64,000 bases of DNA, from NCBI GenBank assembly GCA_003008705.1, contig PDUO01000070.1, positions 3,206-67,205 on the forward strand, given 5' to 3'. The DNA is from Pezicula radicicola. Taxonomy: Eukaryota; Ascomycota; Leotiomycetes; Helotiales; Dermateaceae. This document shows, piece by piece, positions 32,861-44,361 of the stretch (the stretch's first letter is position 1; each line of letters opens with the position of its first letter). Below the pieces are notes generated by a model. That model saw only the letters and a program-made list of their open reading frames with translations. It was not told the DNA's origin and did not search any database. The position numbers were made by a program, and so were the translations under genes.

Positions 32861-35800
32861 AGTGAACGTGTGGTTCTTGGATATTGATTAGTGGCATTGG
32901 ACTTTGGGAAGCATGCTGGCGTTGGATATGGGTGGTTCTTAAGTAGCACCGAAACTCACTTTAACTCTAAAAGTGCCGCGTGTTTGTGGATATTTCTAGT
33001 TATTCTCAGAATGAATACTGTGTCTTTTCTCACATGCGTTCATTTCTACCTAAATAACTCTGCTCCTCCTATACCCTCACTATAAAATCTTAGAACAGTT
33101 AGGATCTGCCCAAAATCTTGACCCACCTAATATTAGATATCTAATGAAAAGCCATTCTTCCAACTTCGTCTCAAACCCCAAGCTTACATCATACATTTTA
33201 TATCACCACTTTATCTTGCCGTCAACAGCATTTACCAATTTGTGGCTATTTCGCTTACTCGTTAGTACTATATCACGGAATTGCCTAAATCGCATAGTGA
33301 AGTTGATCAATTAGTCAAATTAGTCAAATGAACGGAACAGACTTATGTTTCAAGAGCATAAATGTAAATTAGCATAGGAGACGTAGCAACAACATTCCAC
33401 ATAACAACAAAATCTAGAATCGTTGTAATCTACCTTTAGTTCGTTAAGTCGAGCTACTAAGGAGGAGCTTTGGAGAAAGAAGACTAAGTAGTAGTGGTAG
33501 TAATAGTAGAACAGAAGAAAAATGAAAGTTGAAAGTTGATGTGTAGTGCAGTGATTGATTGTATTTTTGGGGGTGGGGGATAGGAGGTTAGTGGTGAATT
33601 GTGAGGGATGTTATGTTATGTTTTGGGATGTGGTGGGGTTGTTGGTTTTATTTTTTGTTGATTTGTTTTTTTGATCTGTTTTTGTGTCCGTATTGTGTCT
33701 TTTATTTGGGACAGGAACTCTGTTAGCTCTTAGGGATTACCTTACTCTTAAAGTATAGGTAGGAGGGACTTAAGTAACAGTATGTATTTAAGCAGAAGTA
33801 GGAATAGTCTATTTCTTAAAAGGTCTGTGTTGTACTTTTGTTAATGTTACTTTTGTTGTCACTAGTTTCTAAAATTTTCTCTATTCTATGTTAAGATCTG
33901 GCTTAATACTAACTAACCTGTAGATTAATTTATAAACTTCTAATCAACGTATATCTAATAAACTAGGAGATTCGTAAAGCTATTAGAGGCTTTCAGCCTT
34001 GTGATAAACTCGCGAAACTCTTCAGGGGTTGTGATGGTTATTGTGATGGTTATTGTAGTGCGACATGGAGTCGGGATATCTACTAAGACCTTACCATGCC
34101 AATTATCCAGCGACCGTCGGGCCTTCATAATAGGCTGGAGAGCTTGTTGGAGACGCGTAGATAGGTTATCTGTTAAATATTTCTCGGCTAACCTGTTATT
34201 GTTACTATCATCGGTGCTTCTGTGAGTAGACTTACTCTTGAAATCACTCTTACAATCACTCTTACAATCACTCTCAGAATCACTTACCTGCCCTTGAAGA
34301 GTAGGTATGAGTCTATGATCTCAACTTACAGGAATATAACTTGATGTGGATCAAGGCAGTAATCAATGACTAAACAGATTTTGCTTCCATTATTAGAGTG
34401 CACAGTACTCAATCAAGGCAGACCAGTTCAGTTGCCTAAATCCAATTCGTAATCAAGAAACAAGAAGTGATTTATAGTTGATAACTAGCCATTAAGGAAT
34501 ACTATGTAGTACATGACGATCATTCTGACTCCTCTTATGTAAAGTCTAACCCTACTCCGAGTGATACTCAGACAGACTCCAACCAATCAAAGTCCTAAAT
34601 CCTTCCAAACAATGCTCCAGCATCTGCAGAGAAGACAGAGGCAGACTCCAGTCAACAAAAGCCTTGGATTAATCCGAACAACACTCTAGAATCTAGAGAG
34701 AAGGTAAATCCAGACTCTCGATTTCTAGGGATGAGGCTAGGCTGGTTGTATTAGCTGGGTTTTTGTTACTGTTATTCTGTTGTCACTAAATTTTGAGGTT
34801 TATCTTAGTACTTACAAAAAGAGAAGTAGGTGTCTAGCTATAGAATTAACTTATAGTAGATTAAAATGCTTGTAGCTCGTATTCGTTCTTGGTCCTAGTC
34901 CTATTGTTACTTGTAGTTCCTATCCTCGATGGTTACCATTCCAGATTTCGGAAGCAAGTTCATTATCTTCTACGTCTTCGATGCCTTGTAATTCTTTGAG
35001 TTCTTTGGTCTTTATTAAGACTTTATAGATTTCCTTTCTGTGATTAAGTTACACTAGATTCGAGTCTTTATACTCTCTCTCTCTGATTCAAACAATTACA
35101 CGGCGAGTAAGGTAATATTAAATTAAATAAAAGTCCTGTATTTAATTGTATTTAACACTTTATGTAAGTCAAGCATGTAGATTCAAACCATGCCATTACC
35201 CCTTAAAATAAAAATTAACCAAATAAATCTGCACAAGAATTATTTACCATCCTATTTTCATCATAATTGTACGAGTACCATAGAAGAACTACATCGATTA
35301 GTAAAATAAAAATAGAAATACAGCCTGAATTTCGATTCCGGTGCGGCGCCTTTCTCTATATCCCCAAGTAACTTAACTTTTGACTCGTGCTTAAATCCAG
35401 GTCGTGGGGAGTTTCGAGGCCGTTCTCTAAAGAATTCAGACAGCGGTTGTACAACATGTAATTCAATTCTAAGCTAGGTTGTATTCCTAGACGGCACTGC
35501 ATTACCTTTAAACTATTCTTCAACTAGCCTATATCCACCGTACATATCTCTCAGCACAACAAGTATTGCCTTTCCAAGCACTGGCCAGCTTGTAAACCCC
35601 TTTTGCACTGCCTGTTAGCAAGGCCTTAATTTTATTCAGCTTGGACTTTACTAACTACTACTGGTAGGCACTCACACCTCATTTTCCAGATTCAAAGAAA
35701 AAAGTAGCAAGCTCTGGAACTTATATGCCTTTGACTTAAGTCGATGCTGCGTTCCGCACAACCAATATTGAAACGAATTTTCCTTGATTCACTCTTGCCA

Positions 35801-37190
35801 AGAAGATTTGTTAGACAGAAGAGTATTCCGATGATGCCTCTCCTCTTACGATCAAAAGTAGCTTAGCGAGACTATCGAGCTCCTTTTCAATGTAGAAAAG
35901 GGGGAAATACCATGTGTTTGATAACTGCATATTGCTTCGTAGCGATTTCATGTTTTTGCTCGAGATACACCTAACTCTCTCTATTAAAAAATAATTATAC
36001 GTGGTGAGAAACTTTATACTTAATTATTCGGCTTCGTAGGGATTATGAGTTAATACAGTAAGCTGTATATTCCTACCTCATTTGAGGATGATCACACTTC
36101 TTGCCTGGAGTCAATTATCAATTTTAAACTTTTTATTTAATTTACAAGTATTGATTTCGATCCCTAAGCTGCTTAACTATTTTCAGTAGGCAGGTCGGTA
36201 AAGAAACAAGGGCAGTAAAGCAAGAGATAAGGTAATAAAACAGGTAGGTAGCACAGATACAGAAAACCCACTTGGAAAAGGTTAAGCAGAGTAATTACAC
36301 TTAGCTTTTATAGAAGAAGAATGACGTATAGGCTAGTATAACACAGAATCTTAAAAAGTAAAGCCGGTTTAAAAACAGTACTCAAGAGTCCGTTTTCTTC
36401 TAGTCAATTTGATAAACGACGAAATAGTGGAAATGATTGTACCTAGGTGATAGTAGAAGTCCTCGAATATATCTATGAATTTCCCGACAGGAACGCCCTT
36501 AGAAAAATCCAAGCTGAAACAAGATAGATGTCGCTCGGAAAGAGAAAGTAGACCAACGGAACAAAGATTGAAGGATGCCAAGGTGAAATAAAGAGACAGA
36601 CAGGCAGGACTTGAGAAATATGATTGATATTTAATATTAAAATGGAGATAATAACTTGTACTTAGCAACTGCTTAGTAAATGACAACAAGCCAAAGTCTT
36701 TTTAGATGGTATTAATGTTTGCAGCTAGGAATAGAGGAATACTTAAGTGAGATTTTTTTGAACAGTGTTTTTGAAGGAGTATTATCGCGGAAGTTCTATA
36801 CAAAGTAGCCTAAAAGGATCCCTTGGAATTGGAAAGTCTTTGGAGATTTTCAGGTTTCGTGCTCCTTCAAAGTATCTCTGACTGCGAGCTAGAGAGAAAC
36901 TTAATATAGTCACTATTGAGTATATTTGCGTCTTTTCTAGATAGGAGCTTAAAAAAGTAGTTAAGTGTTATACGTGAGTTTAGATACAGTTGTAGATAAT
37001 GTACATGTAATAGGTAATAGGTAGTAGGAAGTTAGATTTGGCGTAGATAGTAGCGTAAAGCTCTATCCTACATTTCCAGTCAAACTCGGTACAAGCAGAG
37101 TAACTACTCATTTATGACAGCTAGTAAAGACACGACTAAGACATATATAAGGCAGAAAAACGACTTCCTCCTGCGTTATTTTTTTTAGCC
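32861..37190. other. 4.3-kb gene-poor region of decayed sequence
   Basis: No intact gene found. 33480-33720 is markedly G/T-rich. 34228-34285 holds tandem ATCACTCTTACA units, and 34019-34055 repeats TGATGGTTATTG. Two imperfect ~69-bp copies stand in tandem at about 34570-34707; in one frame they read as TDSNQS/ADSSQQ-type protein repeats, which suggests a retrotransposon polyprotein or a low-complexity protein remnant. A minus-strand frame at 36369-36689 has no recognisable family. Confidence 0.45.
34570..34707 (+). repeat. Two diverged tandem copies, ~69 bp each
   Basis: CAGACTCCAACCAATCAAAG and CAGACTCCAGTCAACAAAAG start the two copies, which keep similar order (CTCCAGCATCTGCAGAGAAG versus CTCTAGAATCTAGAGAGAAG). 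Differences are mostly C/T and G/A, in line with RIP-type decay. The unit length is a multiple of three, so the repeat may once have been coding. Confidence 0.45.
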
Positions 37191-37575
37191 TCATATACTA
37201 CTTTCTTGGGTACCACGGACCAGTACACACTTGAACTTCTCGATCGTGGTAGAAGTAGGCACATCACGCTCCCAGACCAACTCCTTATTTATCAACTCCA
37301 AATTATATCTTTGAAACAATTGTGCAAGAACAATTCTGATAATATGCAAAGCTATCTTTTTACACAGGCATACTCTGGGGCCAGAAAGGAAGGGTTTCGA
37401 GGTTGTTCTGTTATCGTTCTCATATTTCAAACCAAGTCTATTGTCGTACCAGCGCTCTGGAATAAAAGAATCAGGTTCAACCCAGTACTTAGGTGATCTT
37501 TACATAGCGTATATGCTTGAAGATACGATTGTTCCTGCAGGAACAAAGACTCTGTCAATGACCTTATTTTGTATA
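37191..37575 (-). pseudogene. Cytochrome P450 C-terminal relic
   Basis: Read on the minus strand: VFVPAGTIVSS...IYAM, an in-frame TAA, then SPKYWVEPDSFIPERWYDN (the PERW motif), and KPFLSGPRVCLCKKIALH, a damaged haem-binding loop in which the Cys remains but the usual GxG after it is altered (CLCKK for CIGKN). The frame then runs through IIRIVLAQLFQRYNLEL to a stop at 37191. The helices I and K are not found upstream. It is an isolated 3' fragment, broken and without recognisable 5' parts, in AT-rich surroundings. Confidence 0.8.
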
Positions 37576-38806
37576 ATATAAAGAAATATATATCCTTTAA
37601 GCTTGTAGAGGACTTTACGTTTTCTACTTTATACTAAGGATTTAGTCTTATAAATAGTTGGTTTTAAAATAGAAGAATTTAATTAGACTGTTTTTAACAA
37701 CTATTAAGGACTTAACAACAAGTTTTATACTCTTTTTTATAGTAAGTAGAATAGGATGTTAGGAATTAGTAGACTGTATGTATACATGTGTTAGAGAAGG
37801 GTATAGATAATTGTATAATTAATTTTTCCTTTACACTACGAAGAGAACTTTAGCTAGTAGGTCGTTTACCTTCGAGTGCATGATAGAATAGGCTGAAAAA
37901 CTCTACTTTAGTATAGTCGTAGATTTCTAAATTAGAATAGTAATGCGACCAATGGCTTGAAACTTTAATAGATAGATAAGTACTTACTCTTAAACAGTGT
38001 AATAATAAAAGAGTATAATTTATATCTATTAGTTTTACTTATTAGTATACGAGGAATGAATATCTCTAGAATATAGAAAAGAAATCCTTTAGCCTACAAC
38101 AAAACTTTCGACCAAGGACCTAAAGTTTCTATAGAAAACCCAGACCTACACGGAACAGAGGAAGGATACTTTTAAAAGACATAGGACGTTGTAATCTCAT
38201 CTCGTACAATATCAAGAAACGAATCTTTGTTAGTACCCAGGAGCATTTAAATATTTTTCTACTAAAGATTTAGCCTTAGAAATTGGTTTTCTTTTATATA
38301 GAATGTGATTAAAAGATATTTATCTTAACAGATGTTAAGCAATTAACAACAACTCTATAATTTCCTTTAAAGAGAGTAGGATTCTCGGCTTTGCAGTTTG
38401 AGGGGTATTTATGTATTATTTCCTAGGTAAGATGGAATGTATTATGTGATATAATTTTAAAGCCCTAGATTTCACTTTTCGTAGAGGTGGGTTGTCTGAT
38501 TTGTTTTATATCTCTTTGTCTTGGGTTGTGGGCATGGAGAGATATGGTTTGTTTACGTATATAATGTGGAAATGGGATATCCGTTGAAAATATATAGTTG
38601 AGGGGCACAATTATAAATACTGGTATGCATGAGACACCTATTATATTCAAGGACAGAAGCTCAAGTAGTAGTAGGTCCTTGTGACTTGGATTGCGTATTT
38701 GTAATTAAGGCTCGAGGAGCTGAAGGAATTTGAACAATTGAAACAGCCATAACCAAATAGCTCTTCTATGAAAGAGATGTATATCCAACAATAGAACCCG
38801 ACAAGA
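37576..38806. other. AT-rich intergenic with a diverged direct duplication
   Basis: Segments at about 37618-37735 and 38252-38370 align in direct orientation (TTTCTACTTTATACTAAGGA versus TTTCTACTAAAGATTTAGCC; shared ATTTAG, TTGGTTTT, TTAACAACAA blocks). Both are too AT-rich to translate. Likely a duplicated repeat mutated beyond recognition; no gene called. Confidence 0.4.
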
Positions 38807-40714
38807 TCAAGCATTCTTCTCCTCCTTCCCACTACCATGACTGTCGAATCCCTCCCTCACAGCCGCACTCTTACCAACCTCACCCCCAACCGACCCATCC
38901 TTCCTCACCGAATCAACCTCACCCGGCTCCTCCCTCCAAAAATCCTTCTTCCCCTTAGCAGCCCTCGTAACCCAAGGAGGTAAAATCCCCCCCTTAATCT
39001 TCCAACTCCACTTATCAGCAAACTCCCTCTCAGCCGGAACAATTCTCCCCCTCGAAACCCAATCCACAATCTTAACCGTCCCATTAATAAGCATATACGA
39101 AATAATCCCAGCAATGAGACCATACGCAATAGAATAAGTGAAAGGCATAACAGCTAAAGTGAGGAAAGCAGGTAGAGAATCTCCTATGTAACGCCAGTTT
39201 ATGTGAGCTGCCTCTTTAGCCATCATTGAGCCTACGATTATTAGGGTACAACCTGTTGCCCAGGGAGGAATAGAGGCGAATATTGGGGCGAAGAAGATAC
39301 TGATAAAGAAACAGAATCCGGTTGTTATGGCTGTTAGGCCTGTTTTACCGCCTTCGGAGATACCGGCGCCGGATTCGATGAAGGCTGTTACGGGGGAGAG
39401 ACCGAATAGGGAGCCGATTGAGATACCGAATGCTGGGGTCTTTGTTAGTTGGTGTTTTTTGTAGGAGAATAGTTCGTGGGATGGGAATAGAGGGGGCAAT
39501 TACCATCAACGACATAAGCTACAGCTGAGCCTTCGAAATCTTGAGTCTCTTCATCGATAGCTCCAGCGAATCGAGCCATAGAATAAAGTGTTCCAGTACA
39601 GTCAAGGATATCGACGTATAAGAACGTGATGAAAGCAAGACCGAACTGGCTGGTGACACCCGCTACATTCCAATCTTGAGCCACTAGAGTATTGGTAATA
39701 GGATGGAAAGCAACGACCTTCTTGAAGAAGTCAAAGTTTGCGTTGCCAGTAGCGTCATGTCGGAAATAGGTAACAGGAGTTCCTCGAGGCCATGAGATTA
39801 TTGAGACGAGCAAGATTCCAGCGATGATCGCGCCTTTAACTCGGTATGCTAGAAGGATGGCTGTGACGAAACCACCGCAGAAGATACCGATCCACATGGT
39901 AGGGGAACGCATTTTGGCGTAAGTAGGACAAACGCCATCGACAAGGTCGGAAGAGAGACAGCCTGCGAGCTCGAGGGGTGTTGAAGTTGCCCCTGTGATA
40001 ACGCCGATTCCGGCGCTGTATGTCATTCCGATGATTGCTGTCCTGGCGTTAGAAGAGTTTATTACATCCAGAAGGTCACTCACTGAGATACAACCCAATA
40101 CCGACTCCTGACGCAATCTTAATAGAGGCTGGTACAGCTCTCGCAAGCCATTGTCGCATTCCAAGCAAGGACAATCCCACAAACACAAACCCCTCCACAA
40201 AAACTGCAGTCAACGCAAGTCTATAGCTGACAGGTCCAGTTCCATGAAATCCAACAACAGTGTAAGCAAAGTATGCATTCACTCCCATACCCGGTGCTAG
40301 GGCAATGGGCATGTTCGCAAAAAGACCCATACAGAATGAGGTTAGAGCGGAAATAGCAGCAGTTCCAGTGATGAAGTCGCGACGGATGACACCGAGACAG
40401 AGATTGTAGGCATCATTTGATGAGCATGTTATATCTTCGGTGTCTGTACAGACACAAGTTCCACCGCTGTCTGTCAGAATCGTAGAATTCACCTGAGAAG
40501 AATTAATTATTGACTACTAGCTTTTAAAATGAGAGTGTTTGCCTACAGAAATGATATATGCCATAGCAAAGAAGGTCGCAAGACCTGCGCGGATCTCAGT
40601 CAAGAATCGTGCATTCTCACGCGCCAATGGATGTCCAGAGCCATGAAGTCGAAATCGCCTTCCCACGATACTCTTTGCGACAGCATCATTGATCTTGGTC
40701 GTAAGTCCAACCAT
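38807..40714 (-). CDS. azgA: AzgA-type purine (hypoxanthine/adenine/guanine) permease
   Basis: Exons 40714-40547, 40492-40084, 40037-39504 and 39432-38807 join to 578 residues, the usual AzgA length. Signature stretches include VGRRFRLHG, EIRAGLATFFAMAYIISVN, GMGVNAYFAY, SGVGIGLYLTIIGMTYSAG, FLYVDILDCTGTLYSMA and GAGISEGGKTGLTA. Splicing of intron 2 (40083-40038) was set by phase: donor gtgagt to acceptor ggacag gives LYLTIIGMTY, as in the family; a nearer acceptor would break the frame. The family forms about 14 membrane segments in the plasma membrane and imports purines with protons. In Aspergillus, AzgA carries hypoxanthine, adenine and guanine. The C-tail is hydrophilic and rich in Gly, Glu and Lys. 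Confidence 0.92.
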
Positions 40715-41799
40715 CTTCTCAAATCGGAGTGAAACGTGAAGGGGATGTTGCAAGCTCGTGCAACAACGTCGTCCCACGCGATCAACTTATAAAAGCCTGC
40801 CCGTATTCCCTTATCTTTTGAGTTTTCGCGATTTGAGGATTCTATTTGTTCAAGTGTTCAAGGTGCTGATGTTTGCCAAGTGGCCGAGCAATTTACTTCC
40901 ACTTGGCAGCCGAATTTTGTCATCTTATGGCGGGCATCGCTCTATGATGAGCTTAGGGCACACTTCCCTCGGCAAATTGCTGATGGTTGTGGAGTCAGTA
41001 CGCGCCGTTTGCCATCGAAGTTCCCGAAGGTGTCTTTGGGAGGGCGCCGGTGCTTTTGGTGTGGTGGTTAGTAATGCGCCGCCAAGAACCAGAATCTGAC
41101 GGATATGATGAGGCGTGCAGGATAAGGACAATAGAATTAATTGAGCTGAACTGCATAGTAGTAGGATCTCTCGCGATAAGAATCGCAGAGGTTCACTAAG
41201 CTACGCATTCGCATCATAAGAAAGTCGGAGGAGAGGGAGGAGTGGAGTGAGAGTGAGGTACTTCGTAGCTCTTACTGTAGGACACGAGAAACTTCTCTAT
41301 CCCAGGCATACAAACCATCGATCTATCGTTATTACCAGATATGCTGTCCTTCAAATATGTGGTATCGATATAGACTGATATACTGGGCATGGAAAGATGA
41401 GCAGCTTCATGAACAGATTCGGCAAGTTGACATGAATTTTTGCTTGACTATGACTATGACTACCTATGGAGCAACAGAGGTTTCGTGCGTTGGTATTCTG
41501 CCGAGCGGTGTATCGCTTGAGTTTCCTATCAGAGCTGGCATAGATCCTTTCCCTACATCCCAACCCCTATCCCTATATCAGAAAATTCCAGAGCCAGCAT
41601 TTCCATGTTTGCTAATGTAAGACCAATGTCCTTATTGTAAGCTGCAGCAAAAGATCATTAAGCTTTCCATTGTTATTTTAGGAATCCATTTCGCTAATGT
41701 TGCTCGCTTGCAATGCTCCAAGGAAGAAAATTTTCTCCGGACACAACACACAAAAAAAGAATTCATCTTTCAAATCATCAAAAGAGAAGTCTTAGAAGA
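40715..41799. other. Intergenic between permease promoter and tRNA 3' flank
   Basis: The permease promoter lies at the left. No supported protein gene: overlapping short frames on both strands at 40758-41199 are mutual shadows. On the minus strand, T runs at 41780-41783 and 41752-41758 lie just downstream of the tRNA gene and are plausible RNA polymerase III terminators. Confidence 0.4.
41752..41783 (-). terminator. Candidate Pol III terminators of the tRNA-Ser gene
   Basis: On the minus strand, a T4 run (41783-41780) and a T7 run (41758-41752) follow the tRNA 3' end at 41800 by 17 and 42 nt. Oligo-T runs of four or more end Pol III transcription, so the gene looks equipped for Pol III transcription despite the D-loop insert. 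Confidence 0.5.
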
Positions 41800-41941
41800 C
41801 GACACCTGAGTGATTCGAACACTCGCTCCCGAGGGAAACGCCTGAGCTGGTATAGCAGGGCGTCGCGTTAACCTATTGGATGTTAGGAACTAATTTCTTA
41901 CTTGGTGGTTGAAGTTGAACTTACCACTCCGCCAAAGTGCC
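41800..41941 (-). tRNA. tRNA-Ser(GCU) with a 9-nt anticodon-loop intron and a 52-bp GT-AG insert in the D-loop
   Basis: Minus strand, 142 nt. The acceptor strands GGCACTT and AGGTGTC pair fully (with G:U), the T-arm is GAGTG/CACTC with loop TTCGAAT, and the anticodon stem is ACGCC/GGCGT. The anticodon loop reads CTGCTA then a 9-nt intron (41852-41844) then A, giving anticodon GCU. A class II variable arm (13 nt) follows. The D-arm is split: 41924-41873 begins GTAAGTTC and ends TAACATCCAATAG. Deleting exactly this piece restores GCG-GAGTGGTTAA-CGC, a textbook D-arm, and a mature length of 81 nt. The A box (TGGCGGAGTGG) and B box (GTTCGAATC) are both kept. Whether the gene makes functional tRNA is unknown. 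Confidence 0.85.
41873..41924 (-). other. Spliceosomal-type intron inside a tRNA gene
   Basis: 52 bp with 5' GTAAGT, a CTAAC branch-point consensus 9 nt before the 3' end, and a terminal TAG. Length and signals are the same as those of the protein-gene introns nearby (46-74 bp). Its position in the D-loop is not that of any tRNA endonuclease intron, and it forms no obvious bulge-helix-bulge. Shifting the boundaries by one base gives the same mature product, but only the GT-AG frame gives splice consensus at both ends. Confidence 0.75.
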
Positions 41942-43751
41942 TTGACTGTTTTTGATGTCCGTGCTCTTAAGTCATTACATGAAGCAGCCTCTGCGCCAAG
42001 CTGCAAAAGTTCACCAAGTGTGCCAACGAGTTCATAGTCAATCTAGCTAGTCAATTCAGAGCGGTTTGCAATTACAACACCAAATTGACCAAATTAACGG
42101 ATTAAATTAATTAATTATACTATTCGAGCTATCGGACCATAAGTCTATAGTGTTAGAACCTTAGGTTGAACCCTTCTCGAGATCATTCTTTTTCCTCGAC
42201 TGAGAGCCAACCAGGACTAGATTGAATCACGAGAGAAGACGCTCTAGGTGGTTTAAATTTAGGTTAAAACTAGTATAATACCTCTGAACATCTAAAGAAA
42301 AGAGGCCAATAATGGAATTTCATCTAGCGATCTGATTGATTTTTTTTTTTTTAAAATCGGCTGGTCGCTAAACTAGAGTATTATCAGTAAGTTCCCAAAG
42401 GCACCAGACCATCATAGGAAGAGCATCTTTGAGTGTGAAAATACAGAATCAAAGCAAGTACCACTTCTCACATACAGTTACTCCTGACGGTCAGGTGTAT
42501 TTGTGTCATCTTTGAGGCTGTTGTCAATCCTTTTGTTACTTTGTGCTATGGTCATTTGCAAACATACAAATAGTTAGAATTAAAATATTTTCCTTCCTAA
42601 GAGCACCATCTTTACGGATTTATGATATCCAGCCTTTGTCTCCGTTAAAATGAGTCAGTCTATATGTGCACACTCCTAATCTTCTTGTGCTTATAGGTTC
42701 CTAATGAGTATATACTTTTAACAGAACATACCTTTAACAAGTCATAGCTGGCGCATAAAAGAAGGCTCGTCTTACTGGAGATTCTAAAGGTACCATGATT
42801 GCTCAGCGTCCAGAATATTGCTTTCTATATTCCTCAATAAAGGCCTTTCGTTAGACCACATAACTCTTATATGGTGCAGACCAAGAGTTAGGTACCCTGA
42901 AATTAGCACGTACAAGCAAACATGTGCTACAAAGAATTTAAACGTAGCCAAATGTGTGGCTCTTGAGGACGTGAAATGTGTACATAAAAGTTCTATCGCT
43001 TTTATGACTTTATTCTTACTTAGAATGTCTTAATCTAACGTGTTATTGCACTTGTAGCTAATAAAAGATGCACAGCTAAGAAAAGGGCGTCGAATCCAGC
43101 TCTTGTAGCGTTAAGTAGCTCGCTTGATTTAAGTTACACTTATGTCGAGTAACCTATTTATTTTAAGTAGCCCACTTCATATGAAAAAAATTCGACTCTA
43201 AATCATGGTATACCATACAAATTGGTTTATAACAGATCATTTTAGTTACGAAGTAGGGCAATTGAGTTACTCAAGTCAACTAAGTTATTCAACTCTATCT
43301 CTTACATATGAATAGATAGCTATTCAAAATGATCTCTTATAAACCAATTCGTACAGTATATCCTCCAAAAGATGTCAGTTATTCTCTTTCACAATCATAG
43401 CACATATCTCAGCAAATCGATTATTATACACTATTATTACCATTCAACAGAAACTCTAAGACAGTACAGCATAATATTTACTTGTATAATATAGCTATCC
43501 CTTTAGCACGAACTCCATGCCCACACAAGGAAGCTCAAACTTGATTGATAGATCATCTATTTATGCATTGTCAGCCAGCTAGCTATGCTTTCACTGCCCT
43601 TCCAAATAAATAAGAGACTAAGCTCGGGGGCAATAAATTGTAAAGTACAATGATGGAGAGAAATTAGCTGGCCCCCCTAGTCTCCCTGTAAATATTGTAA
43701 TATGTTGAATTTAGTGTGATTGCCCACCATAAGTAGGCCCATTCTGGCACT
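41942..43751. other. AT-rich intergenic
   Basis: Upstream flank of the tRNA gene followed by about 1.7 kb without a supported gene. An open frame at 42818-43033 has no family resemblance. Nothing else recognised. Confidence 0.4.
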
Positions 43752-44111
43752 CTACCGTCCACACAGAACACAGGATCCACCACTATTGCCACCACATATT
43801 GCTGTCCATATTGCTTCCAATTCAACATAATATATCAGATGAAAAGTACCTATGTTTAAAGTATATTCGGGGGTCAATTGCTCATCCTCGGTCTCCTTAT
43901 TCGTAAGTATAGCTTTCATTCGGCACTTCTCGACGGGATTCTTATTCCTGTTAGATACATAGGACTGTATTCTTGAACAAATTGGACATCTGACACTTGC
44001 AAACTTTAAGAGTTCCTCACCAGGGCATTCGATGCCTTCTGAGGCTGACGCTCGCAAAGATGAGACTGCCGAGAACATAGAAAGGCAACGCTGGCACAAG
44101 TCTGCTGCATT
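43752..44111 (-). pseudogene. Possible HET-type N-terminal fragment
   Basis: The frame reads ADLCQRCLSMFSAVSSL... ECPGEELLKFASVRCPICSRI, a Cys pair spacing (CxxC... CPIC) like the region before the HET domain in many fungal incompatibility proteins. No in-frame ATG exists (an upstream in-frame TAG precedes), and the HET core motif is absent. It could be a dead fragment or chance; resemblance is weak. Confidence 0.3.
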
Positions 44112-44361
44112 CCATGGCTATTTTTGCCCTCTTAGCTCTTCATAGCAACTCTCGACTGGACAATCGATTTGACAAGTTGCTAGCCGGAATTTTCGAAGAC
44201 AATAGTTTTGGCAATCCAGCGTGCCTTGATGGCCTCTTGCCAGCTGATGATCCGGTGTCTCGAAGATTTCTCGGATTTAGACTATAGTCTTGTCCTCCTG
44301 TCATATTATCCGACAATCCCAATTCTAGAATGTCTCTTCAATCTCCTTTTACAACGCCGTG

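Noticed and set aside
40043..40079. Alternative 37-bp intron in the purine permease (donor gtgacc, acceptor cgccag)
   Set aside because: Also in phase, but shorter than other introns, has a weaker donor, and gives LYLSETAIIG instead of the family-like LYLTIIG.
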